A stretch of DNA of 39,145 nucleotides from assembly GCF_013030945.1 (NCBI RefSeq), contig NZ_JABBXF010000103.1:1-39145 (forward strand), in the 5' to 3' direction. Each line of letters begins with the position of its first letter. The first letter of the stretch is position 1. The stretch is from Streptomyces morookaense (lineage in GTDB: Bacteria > Actinomycetota > Actinomycetes > Streptomycetales > Streptomycetaceae). The notes under the pieces were generated by a model, which did no database searches, was not told where the DNA came from, and saw only the letters and a list, made by a program, of their open reading frames with translations. The position numbers and the translations under genes were made by a program. Of the stretch, positions 32,718 through 39,145 are shown one piece after another.

Positions 32718-33541
32718 ACGGCCCCATGAGCCCCCTGAACAACCCCGGTCATGGACCGGTCGTGTACGACGCGCACACCCTGCCCGCGGACGACAACGTC
32801 AATCCGTACGCCTTCTGCGTGGATCTGGACGGACAGTGGTTCCTGCAGAAGGGGAAGATGATCGCCTACTACGGGCAGATCGCCTTCCACGGCATCGGCC
32901 ACGGCCCGCTGGACCGGCTGATCGCGGCGTCCTTCCACTCCCCGCTGCACGCCTCGGACTGGGTGGTGGCCGAGGGCCGCGGCAGGATGCTGCTCGCGGA
33001 CCGCGCGTTCGACGTCAACTCCTACGACCTGGAGGACGGCAACCTCACGGTGCGCTCGGGGAATCTGCTGGCCTTCCAGCCGACGCTGGCGCTGAAGCAG
33101 TCGATCGTCCCCGGCTTCCTGACGCTGATCGGCACGGGCAGGTTCGTGGCCGCCTCCAACGGCCCGGTCGTCTTCGCCGAGCCGCCGATCCGGGTGGACC
33201 CGCAGGCGCTGGTGGGGTGGGCGGACTGCCCGTCGCCGTGCCACCACTACGACCACCACTACCTTCGCGGGGTCATGGGCGGGGTGCGCCGGCTGACCGG
33301 ACTCGGGGGCACCTCGGGCGAGGAGCACCAGTTCGAGTTCACCGGCGCGGGGACGGTGCTGCTGCAGTCGACCGAGCAGCTGATGGAGGAGCGGGCCGTC
33401 GGCGAGGAGGCGCCGGAGCAGGAGGGCGTGCCGCATGCGCATCCCGGCGGCCACGGCAGCCCCGGCACCCATGGAAACCAGCCAATGACACCGCGGTTGC
33501 CGGGTCAGCTGGGGGACCTCCAGCGCCGCTTCGGGCTGTGA
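32714..33541 (+). CDS. AIM24 family protein 3, with Cys/His cluster and His-rich tail
   Basis: Third and longest AIM24 protein (275 aa). The TTG at 32714 is preferred: GGAGG lies 7 nt upstream and it overlaps the previous TGA, whereas the ATG at 32726 would be 19 nt away. Blocks shared with its neighbours are GKMIAYYGQIAFHGI, SGNLLAFQPTL, IRVDPQALVGWAD and FTGAGTVLLQSTEQL. Features absent from the other two are the cluster CPSPCHHYDHHY (about residues 175-186) and a His/Gly-rich tail (HAHPGGHGSPGTHGNQ), either of which could bind metal. Hetero-oligomerisation of the three proteins is plausible but unproven. Confidence 0.85.
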   Translation: MNGPMSPLNNPGHGPVVYDAHTLPADDNVNPYAFCVDLDGQWFLQKGKMIAYYGQIAFHGIGHGPLDRLIAASFHSPLHASDWVVAEGRGRMLLADRAFDVNSYDLEDGNLTVRSGNLLAFQPTLALKQSIVPGFLTLIGTGRFVAASNGPVVFAEPPIRVDPQALVGWADCPSPCHHYDHHYLRGVMGGVRRLTGLGGTSGEEHQFEFTGAGTVLLQSTEQLMEERAVGEEAPEQEGVPHAHPGGHGSPGTHGNQPMTPRLPGQLGDLQRRFGL

Positions 33542-33583
33542 GCGGTACTCTGCGGAGTGTGACGGTCGAACGCATGACCTTTC

Positions 33584-33599
33584 ATTTTTAATTAAACAT
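33584..33599. promoter_or_regulatory. AT-rich palindrome upstream of the AbsC-like gene
   Basis: ATTTTTAATTAAACAT matches its reverse complement at 14 of 16 positions, with the perfect core TTTAATTAAA at 33587-33596. It is conspicuously AT-rich, as MarR-family sites often are, and lies 14 nt upstream of the predicted -10 box, where bound protein would block the promoter. Confidence 0.55.
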
Positions 33600-33612
33600 T
33601 CAACTTCTTAGG

Positions 33613-33624
33613 TAGAATCCATTC
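33613..33624 (+). promoter_or_regulatory. predicted -10 box of a leaderless absC-like promoter
   Basis: TAGAAT at 33613-33618 is 6 nt before the ATG at 33625, and no ribosome site is present. Confidence 0.5.
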
Positions 33625-34113
33625 ATGGACACCGAGGACACCCAGGACAACGGCACCCGCTGGCTCACCGACGAGGAACAGCGCGCCTGGCGCACTCACC
33701 TGGACGTGAGCCGGCTCCTGATGCACCAGCTCGAACGGGACCTGCAGCCGTTCGGCCTCACCAACAACGACTACGAGATCCTGGTCAACCTCTCGGAGTC
33801 GAAGGACCACCGCATGCGGATGAGCGATCTCGCGACCGCCACTCTGCAGTCCAAGAGCCGGCTCTCCCACCAGATCACGCGCATGGAGAACGCGGGGCTG
33901 GTGCGCCGGGAGAACTGCGAGTCGGACCGGCGCGGGCTGTTCGCGGTCCTGACGGACCATGGCTGGGAGACGATGCGGAAGGTGGCGCCGCACCATGTCG
34001 CCTCGGTGCGGCAGCACTTCATCGATCTGCTGTCGGAGGAGGAGCTCAAGTCCCTTCACGCTTCGCTGACTCCGGTGGCGCAGCATCTGCGGTCGACGCG
34101 GGGTCGGATGTGA
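33625..34113 (+). CDS. absC: MarR-family regulator, probable AbsC orthologue
   Basis: Winged-helix regulator (162 aa): WLTDEEQRAWRTHLDVSRLL N-terminal helix, FGLTNNDYEILVNLSES, recognition helix LQSKSRLSHQITRMEN, wing VRRENCESDRRGLFAVLTDHG, and C-terminal APHHVASVRQHFIDLL. Sequence, length and position between icmA and scy agree with AbsC of S. coelicolor, a zinc-linked pleiotropic regulator needed for antibiotic production in low zinc. I assign the symbol from memory, not alignment, and it could be a close MarR paralogue. An AT-rich palindrome upstream suggests autoregulation. It follows the AIM24 operon by 83 nt but seems to have its own promoter. Confidence 0.75.
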   Translation: MDTEDTQDNGTRWLTDEEQRAWRTHLDVSRLLMHQLERDLQPFGLTNNDYEILVNLSESKDHRMRMSDLATATLQSKSRLSHQITRMENAGLVRRENCESDRRGLFAVLTDHGWETMRKVAPHHVASVRQHFIDLLSEEELKSLHASLTPVAQHLRSTRGRM

Positions 34114-34132
34114 GGGGAACGGGCTGATGGTG

Positions 34133-34154
34133 CCGCGTCCCGCAAGGGACGCGG
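34133..34154. terminator. hairpin terminator between absC and meaB
   Basis: A 9-bp stem CCGCGTCCC / GGGACGCGG with a GCAA loop lies between convergent genes. Confidence 0.65.
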
Positions 34155-34164
34155 GAGCCGGGGC

Positions 34165-35121
34165 CTACTCCCCCGTCAGTCCCGCCACCAACTCGTCCGC
34201 AGCGGCGTACGGATCCAGCTCGCCGCCCACCACCCGCTCGGCCAGAGCGGGAAGGTGCCGGTCCCCCCGCAGATCCCCGATCCGCTCCCGCAGTGCGGTG
34301 ACGGCGATGGTCTCGACCTCGTGCGCCGCGCGCCGTCGGCGCCGGTCCGCGAGGACGTCCCGTTCCTCCATCCACGCCCGGTGCTTCTCCAGCGCCTCCA
34401 CGACCTCGTCGACGCCCTCGCCGCGCGCGGCGACCGTCTTCACGATCGGCGGGCGCCAGTCGCCCGCCGCCCTGGCCTCGCCCAGGCCCAGCATGTGGTT
34501 GAGCTCGCGCGCCGTCGCGTCCGCGCCGTCCCGGTCGGCCTTGTTGACGACGTACACGTCGCCGATCTCGAGGATGCCCGCCTTCGCGGCCTGGATGCCG
34601 TCGCCCATCCCGGGCGCCAGCAGCACCACGGACGTGTCCGCCTGCGAGGCGATCTCCACCTCCGACTGCCCGACGCCGACCGTCTCGACGAGCACCACGT
34701 CGCACCCGGCCGCGTCCAGGACGCGGATCGCCTGCGGGGCGGCCCAGGCGAGGCCGCCGAGGTGGCCGCGGGTGGCCATGGAACGGATGTAGACGCCCGG
34801 GTCCGAGGCGTGCTCGGACATCCGGACCCGGTCGCCCAGCAGCGCACCGCCCGAGAACGGCGAGGACGGGTCAACGGCCAGCACCCCGATCCGCTTGCCC
34901 ATCCGGCGGTAGGCGGTCACCAGCGCCGAGGTCGAGGTCGACTTGCCGACGCCGGGCGAGCCGGTGATCCCGACCACGTACGCCCCGCCCGTCAACGGGG
35001 CGAGCGCCGCCATCACTTCGCGCAGTTGCGGTGACGCCCCCTCCACCAGTGAGATCAGCCGGGCCACGGCACGCGGCCGGCCCTCCCGTGCCTGCTCGAC
35101 CAGTGCGGGGACGTCCGCCAT
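34165..35121 (-). CDS. meaB: methylmalonyl-CoA mutase-associated GTPase MeaB
   Basis: G3E-family P-loop GTPase (318 aa) that protects B12-dependent acyl-CoA mutases and gates cofactor delivery. Walker A is GSPGVGKS (residues 54-61), the switch region VDPSSPFSGGALLGDRVRM (83-101), Walker B/switch II VETVGVGQSE (145-154) and the base-specificity motif NKAD (193-196). The C-terminal arm (RRRRRAAHEVETIAVTALRERI) is the dimerisation helix region. It lies 38 nt downstream of the acetyl-CoA acetyltransferase gene on the same strand. It probably serves methylmalonyl-CoA mutase and perhaps the IcmA/IcmB mutase whose large subunit is encoded 5 kb away. Confidence 0.95.
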   Translation of the reverse strand: MADVPALVEQAREGRPRAVARLISLVEGASPQLREVMAALAPLTGGAYVVGITGSPGVGKSTSTSALVTAYRRMGKRIGVLAVDPSSPFSGGALLGDRVRMSEHASDPGVYIRSMATRGHLGGLAWAAPQAIRVLDAAGCDVVLVETVGVGQSEVEIASQADTSVVLLAPGMGDGIQAAKAGILEIGDVYVVNKADRDGADATARELNHMLGLGEARAAGDWRPPIVKTVAARGEGVDEVVEALEKHRAWMEERDVLADRRRRRAAHEVETIAVTALRERIGDLRGDRHLPALAERVVGGELDPYAAADELVAGLTGE

Positions 35122-35159
35122 GACTGCTCCGTTCCGTCGGATCCGTCGGATTCAGAAGG

Positions 35160-36371
35160 TCAGTTGCCCGGCACCCGGATGATCAGCGCATCGCCCTGGC
35201 CGCCGCCACCGCACAGCGCCGCCGCGCCCACGCCGCCGCCGCGCCGCTTCAGTTCCAGGGCGAGGTGCAGCACGATACGGGCGCCGGACATGCCGATGGG
35301 GTGGCCGAGTGCAATGGCCCCGCCGTTGACGTTCACCTTTTCCGGGGAGACCCCGAGGTCCTTCATTGACTGCACGGCGACGGCCGCGAACGCCTCGTTG
35401 ATCTCGATGAGATCGAGGTCCCCGACCTCGATGCCCTCCTTGCGGAGCGCGTGGTCGATCGCGTTGGACGGCTGGGACTGCAGGGAGTTGTCCGGGCCGG
35501 CCACATTGCCGTGGGCGCCGATCTCGGCGATCCACTCCAGGCCCAGCTCCTCGGCCCTGGCCTTGCTCATCACGACCACGGCGGCGGCACCGTCGGAGAT
35601 CTGCGAGGACGTGCCGGCGGTGATGGTGCCGTCCTTGGCGAAGGCGGGGCGCAGCTTGCCGAGCGACTCGGCCGTGGTCTCCGGGCGGATGCCCTCGTCC
35701 TTGCTGAAGAGCACCGGCTCGCCCTTGCGCTGCGGGATCTCGACGGGCGTGATCTCCGCCTCGAAGAGGCCGTTCTTCTGGGCGGCGGCCGCGCGCTGGT
35801 GGGAGAGGGCGGCGAACTCGTCCTGCTCGGGGCGGCGGATGCCCAGGCGGGTGTTGTGCTTCTCGGTGGACTCCCCCATGGCGATGTTCTCGAAGGCGTC
35901 GGTCAGACCGTCGTGGGCCATGGCGTCGAGCATCTCGACGGCGCCGTACTTGTAGCCCTCGCGGGACTTGGGGAGCAGGTGCGGGGCGTTGGTCATCGAC
36001 TCCTGGCCGCCGGCCACGACGATGTCGAACTCCCCTGCGCGGATGAGCTGGTCGGCCAGCGCGATGGCGTCCAGGCCCGACAGACATACCTTGTTGATCG
36101 TCAGCGCCGGCACGTTCATCGGGATGCCGCCCTTGACCGCCGCCTGGCGCGCGGGAATCTGCCCGGCGCCGGCCTGGAGCACCTGCCCCATGATCACGTA
36201 CTGCACCTGGTCGCCGCCGATGCCCGCGCGGTCGAGCGCGGCCTTGATGACCACGCCGCCGAGGTCGGCCGCGGAGAACGAGCGCAGCGATCCCATCAGC
36301 CTCCCCATGGGCGTGCGTGCGCCCGCGACGATCACTGAGGTGACGGCGGAATTTCCGTTCGTACCGGACAT
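35160..36371 (-). CDS. acetyl-CoA C-acetyltransferase (thiolase)
   Basis: Condenses two acetyl-CoA to acetoacetyl-CoA or runs in reverse (403 aa, usual thiolase length). Active-site residues are visible: nucleophile Cys96 in TINKVCLSGLDAIALADQ, His357 in GGAIALGHPIGMSGAR and Cys387 in AALCGGGGQGDALI. The ATG at 36371 follows AAGGGG. It is co-directional with meaB (38 nt) and divergent from the methylmalonyl-CoA epimerase gene. A biosynthetic acetoacetyl-CoA role feeding ethylmalonyl-CoA or polyketide units is plausible; fatty-acid breakdown is the alternative. Confidence 0.94.
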   Translation of the reverse strand: MSGTNGNSAVTSVIVAGARTPMGRLMGSLRSFSAADLGGVVIKAALDRAGIGGDQVQYVIMGQVLQAGAGQIPARQAAVKGGIPMNVPALTINKVCLSGLDAIALADQLIRAGEFDIVVAGGQESMTNAPHLLPKSREGYKYGAVEMLDAMAHDGLTDAFENIAMGESTEKHNTRLGIRRPEQDEFAALSHQRAAAAQKNGLFEAEITPVEIPQRKGEPVLFSKDEGIRPETTAESLGKLRPAFAKDGTITAGTSSQISDGAAAVVVMSKARAEELGLEWIAEIGAHGNVAGPDNSLQSQPSNAIDHALRKEGIEVGDLDLIEINEAFAAVAVQSMKDLGVSPEKVNVNGGAIALGHPIGMSGARIVLHLALELKRRGGGVGAAALCGGGGQGDALIIRVPGN

Positions 36372-36411
36372 GGGCGCGACCCCTTCGAGCGGAGAAGGTT
36401 AACGATGGTTT

Positions 36412-36429
36412 CCGTCAATGTACTGACGG
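36412..36429. promoter_or_regulatory. CCGTCA-N6-TGACGG dyad between thiolase and epimerase genes
   Basis: Perfect 6-bp arms with a 6-nt spacer (ATGTAC) lie in the 137-bp divergent intergenic region, 41 bp from the thiolase start. It is a candidate shared operator. Confidence 0.4.
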
Positions 36430-36508
36430 GTCGCCTCCGGGTCACCGGGCGGAAGATGTGATCGCGCGCACGTTGCGTGACGGTACGTGCGAGCGGTGCA
36501 CTGGACTC

Positions 36509-36949
36509 ATGCTGACGCGCATCGACCACATCGGGATCGCCTGCTTCGACCTCGACACCACTGTCGAGTTCTACCGTGCCACGTACGGCTTCGAGGTGTT
36601 CCACACCGAGGTCAACGAGGAGCAGGGCGTCCGCGAGGCCATGCTGAAAATCAACGAGACCTCCGACGGCGGGGCCTCCTACCTGCAGCTGCTGGAGCCG
36701 ACCCGGGAGGACTCCGCGGTCGGCAAGTGGCTTGCGAAGAACGGCGAGGGCGTCCACCACATCGCCTTCGGCACCGCCGACGTGGACGGCGACGCCGAGG
36801 CGGTCCGCGGCAAGGGGATCCGGGTGCTCTACGACGAGCCGCGCCGCGGATCCATGGACTCCCGCATCACCTTCCTGCACCCCAAGGACTGTCACGGCGT
36901 GCTGACGGAACTGGTCACCTCCGCGCCCCGCCCCGCGGCGGAGCACTGA
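36509..36949 (+). CDS. mce: methylmalonyl-CoA epimerase
   Basis: Interconverts (2R)- and (2S)-methylmalonyl-CoA (146 aa, two half-VOC repeats). Likely metal ligands by position are His7 (RIDHIGIA), Gln60 (SYLQLLEP), His84 (VHHIAFG) and Glu134 (VLTELV). The ending HPKDCHGVLTELV is diagnostic for the family and separates it from the unrelated VOC protein at 9231. The ATG at 36509 aligns with known N-termini; no clear ribosome site precedes it. It is divergent from the thiolase and upstream of scy, in the same neighbourhood as meaB and icmA. Confidence 0.93.
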   Translation: MLTRIDHIGIACFDLDTTVEFYRATYGFEVFHTEVNEEQGVREAMLKINETSDGGASYLQLLEPTREDSAVGKWLAKNGEGVHHIAFGTADVDGDAEAVRGKGIRVLYDEPRRGSMDSRITFLHPKDCHGVLTELVTSAPRPAAEH

Positions 36950-36960
36950 CCCTCCCCTTC

Positions 36961-36990
36961 CCCGGCCGGTAGAGTGCAGGTTCGGCCGGG
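36961..36990 (+). terminator. weak hairpin after the epimerase gene
   Basis: CCCGGCCG (36961-36968) pairs with CGGCCGGG (36983-36990) around a 14-nt loop, starting 12 nt past the stop. The loop is long, so termination is uncertain. Confidence 0.4.
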
Positions 36991-37121
36991 TACGGGTGGG
37001 CCCCGGACCGGGCTGTACCGATGATCTGACACCATTTCTTCGGAAGGGCGGGCTCCGGGTTCCACCACGACACATGACGGGGCCGGCCGCCGACGCGACC
37101 AGGGGACGGATGGACCGCGCT

Positions 37122-39145
37122 GTGCGGGGCTACGAGCGCCAGGAGAGTCAACGGGCCGAGGCCGACCACCTCTCGAAGTTCGAGGCCGAGATGGAGCGGC
37201 TGAAGACCGAGCGGGAGAAGGCGGTCCAGCACGCCGACGACCTCGGCTACCAGGTCGAGGTGCTGCGCGCCAAGCTCCACGAGGCGCGCCGCAACCTCGC
37301 CCACCGTCCTGCCTATGACACGGCCGACATCGGCTACCAGGCCGAACAGCTGCTGCGCAACGCCCAGATCCAGGCCGAGCAGCTGCGCAGCGACGCCGAG
37401 CGCGAGGTGCGCGAGGCCCGCGCCCAGACGCAGCGGCTGCTGCAGGAGCAGGCCGAGCGGCAGGCGCGTATGGAGGCGGAGCTGCACGCCGAGGCGGTGG
37501 CCCGGCGGCAGCGGCTGGACGAGGAGCTCAACGAGCGCCGCCAGACCGTCGAATCGCACGTCAACGAGAACGTCGCCTGGGCCGAGCAGCTGCGCTCGCG
37601 CACCGAGGCGCAGGCGCGCCGGCTGCTGGAGGAGTCCCGGGCGGAGGCGGAGCAGTCGCTGGCGGCCGCCCGCACCGAGGCCCAGCTGCTCACCGAGCAG
37701 GCCCGCGGCCGGCTCGGGGCGGCCGCCGAGGAAGCCCGCGCCGAAGCCGAAGCGATCCTGCGCCGGGCCCGTACGGACGCCGAGCGGCTGCTGGCCGCCG
37801 CCTCCGCGCAGGCGCTGGAGGCCACCGACCACGCCGAGCGGCTGCGCACCGCCGCCGGTACCGAGAGCGACCAGGCCCGGATGGCCGCGACGGAGCTGAC
37901 GCGCACCGCCGAGGCGCGGATGCAGGAGGCCGACGCGGCCCTGCGCGAGGCGCGGGCCGAGGCCGAGAAGGTGCTGGCCGAGGCGAAGGAGGCCGCGGCC
38001 AGGCGGCTTTCCGACGCCGAGTCGGACAACGAGCAGCGCACCCGTACCGCGCGGGCGGAGATCGCCCGGCTGGTGAGCGAGGCCACCAAGGAGTCCGAGG
38101 CCCTGCGGGCCGAGGCGCAGCAGCTGCGCGACGACGCGGCCGCCGAGGCCGAGCGGGTGGTGGCCGAGGCCGCGGAGAAGGCCCGCAGTGCCGTCGCCGA
38201 GGACTCGGCGGCGCAGCTGGCGAAGGCCGCGCGCACGGCAGAGGAAGTCCTGACCAAGGCGACCGAGGACGCACAGGCGACCACGAAGGCGGCCGCCGCG
38301 GAGGCCGAGCGGATCCGCAAGGAGGCGGAGGCCGAGGCCGAGCGGCTGCGCGCGGAGGCGGCGGACACCGCCGAGCAGCTCAAGGGCGCCGCGCAGGACG
38401 ACACCAAGGAGTACCGGGCCAGGACGGTCGAACTCCAGGAGGAGGCGCGGCGGCTGCGCGGCGAGGCCGAGCAGCTGCGGTCCGAGGCCGTGGCCGAGGG
38501 CGAGCGCATCCGGGGCGAGGCCCGCCGCGAGGCACTGCAGCAGATCGAGGAGGCGGCCAGCACCGCCGAGGAGCTGCTGGCCAAGGCCAAGGCGGACGCC
38601 GAGGAGACGCGCGGCGCCGCGGCCGCGGACAGCGAGCGGCTGCGTGCGGACGCGGCCGAGCGGGCCGCGGCCCTGCGCAAGCAGGCCGAGGAGGCCCTGG
38701 AGCAGGCCCGTGCCGAGGCCGAGGAGATGGCCGAGGAGGCCGAGGACCACTCCGAGCGCACCCGCGCCGAGGCCGCCGAGGCCGCGCGGCAGCTGCGCGA
38801 GGAGGCCGAGCGGGCCGCGGAGGCGCGGCGCGCGGAGGCCGACGCCGAGCTGACGCGTCTGCAGACGGAGGCCGAACAGCGCGTGGAGGCCGCCGAGTCG
38901 GCGCTGCGCGACGCCCGTGCGGAGGCCGAGCGGCTGCGCCGGGAGGCGGCCGAGGAGGCGGAGCGGCAGCGGACGGAGGCCGCGGAGCGGGCCCGTGCGC
39001 TGCAGGCGCAGGCCGAGGAGGAGTCCGAGCGGCTGCGTGCCGAGGCGGCGGCGGAGGCGTCCGCCTCCCGTGCCGAGGCCGAGGAGGCCTGCGCGCGGCT
39101 GCGCGGCGAGGCCGCCGCGGAGGCGGAGCGGCTGCGCGCCGAGGC
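37122..39145 (+). CDS. scy: polarity/tip-growth scaffold Scy (3' end outside window)
   Basis: First 674 codons of a long coiled-coil protein, open to the window edge. The N-terminus reads RGYE, then HLSKFEAEMERLKTEREKA and DDLGYQVEVLRAKLHEARR, matching the start of Streptomyces Scy, the scaffold that recruits DivIVA and marks hyphal tips. From about residue 70 the sequence is nearly all Ala/Glu/Arg coiled coil (ERLRAEA, EEARRLRGEAEQLR) with a long-period repeat, as described for the Scy/FilP family. GTG at 37122 fits the known N-terminus; ATG at 37110 and 37074 are in frame too. Old annotations call such proteins cellulose-binding, which has no support here. FilP is normally encoded just downstream. 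Confidence 0.9.
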   Translation, partial: MRGYERQESQRAEADHLSKFEAEMERLKTEREKAVQHADDLGYQVEVLRAKLHEARRNLAHRPAYDTADIGYQAEQLLRNAQIQAEQLRSDAEREVREARAQTQRLLQEQAERQARMEAELHAEAVARRQRLDEELNERRQTVESHVNENVAWAEQLRSRTEAQARRLLEESRAEAEQSLAAARTEAQLLTEQARGRLGAAAEEARAEAEAILRRARTDAERLLAAASAQALEATDHAERLRTAAGTESDQARMAATELTRTAEARMQEADAALREARAEAEKVLAEAKEAAARRLSDAESDNEQRTRTARAEIARLVSEATKESEALRAEAQQLRDDAAAEAERVVAEAAEKARSAVAEDSAAQLAKAARTAEEVLTKATEDAQATTKAAAAEAERIRKEAEAEAERLRAEAADTAEQLKGAAQDDTKEYRARTVELQEEARRLRGEAEQLRSEAVAEGERIRGEARREALQQIEEAASTAEELLAKAKADAEETRGAAAADSERLRADAAERAAALRKQAEEALEQARAEAEEMAEEAEDHSERTRAEAAEAARQLREEAERAAEARRAEADAELTRLQTEAEQRVEAAESALRDARAEAERLRREAAEEAERQRTEAAERARALQAQAEEESERLRAEAAAEASASRAEAEEACARLRGEAAAEAERLRAE

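Noticed and set aside
36915..38750. Long open frames antisense to scy (36915-38750 and 37334-38761)
   Set aside because: They mirror the repetitive Ala/Glu/Arg codons of scy and have low-complexity translations. Scy itself is a convincing full-frame protein.

Overview
The window is high-GC DNA with codon use, GTG/TTG starts and gene content typical of the Streptomyces chromosome core. Markers include a maltokinase-type glg neighbourhood, the pta-ackA-pyk-pfkA cluster, an icmA-type mutase, an AbsC-like MarR regulator and the start of the polarity protein Scy. Thirty-five genes are called. Two are cut by the window edges: glgB at the left and scy at the right. No rRNA, tRNA, phage, transposase or CRISPR array was seen.

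Layout. (1) 1-2.7 kb: end of glgB and a tiny secreted protein. (2) 2.8-6.7 kb: dctA (C4-dicarboxylate uptake), divergent from a CitA/DcuS-type kinase and its response regulator, with a symmetrical dyad between them. (3) 6.8-11.6 kb: a carbohydrate ABC importer (binding protein, permease 1, permease 2) whose two permease genes are separated by a VOC gene, a CBS-domain gene and a GC-rich repeat. (4) 11.8-16.6 kb: an AraC-type regulator with a TTA (bldA) codon three codons from its end, a 150-bp palindromic intergenic element, and a MacB/FtsX-type ABC exporter pair. (5) 16.7-22.9 kb: pfkA divergent from pta, ackA and pyk, linking lower glycolysis to acetyl-phosphate and acetate. (6) 22.9-25.9 kb: three envelope or secreted proteins (Ser/Pro-rich, DUF6114, DUF6230) in one operon. 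(7) 25.9-29.4 kb: a thioredoxin-TPR protein, a TetR regulator with a 23-bp operator-like palindrome, and icmA preceded by a perfect 28-bp palindrome. (8) 29.5-31.3 kb: two DUF3817 membrane proteins, a MarR regulator and a thiamine-binding protein. (9) 31.4-34.1 kb: three tightly coupled AIM24 proteins and an AbsC-like regulator. (10) 34.2-39.1 kb: meaB, an acetyl-CoA acetyltransferase, methylmalonyl-CoA epimerase and scy.

The genes form two metabolic blocks. One covers glycogen, glycolysis and acetate metabolism (glgB, pfkA, pyk, pta, ackA). The other covers branched acyl-CoA and methylmalonyl-CoA metabolism (icmA, meaB, thiolase, epimerase), which supplies central metabolism and polyketide precursors. 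The small mutase subunit (icmB) is not in the window.

Five genes, including all three MarR/TetR regulators, have a TANNNT hexamer 6-7 nt before the start codon and no Shine-Dalgarno, which suggests leaderless mRNAs. Function calls come from motifs read by eye and recall of families; no database search was run.
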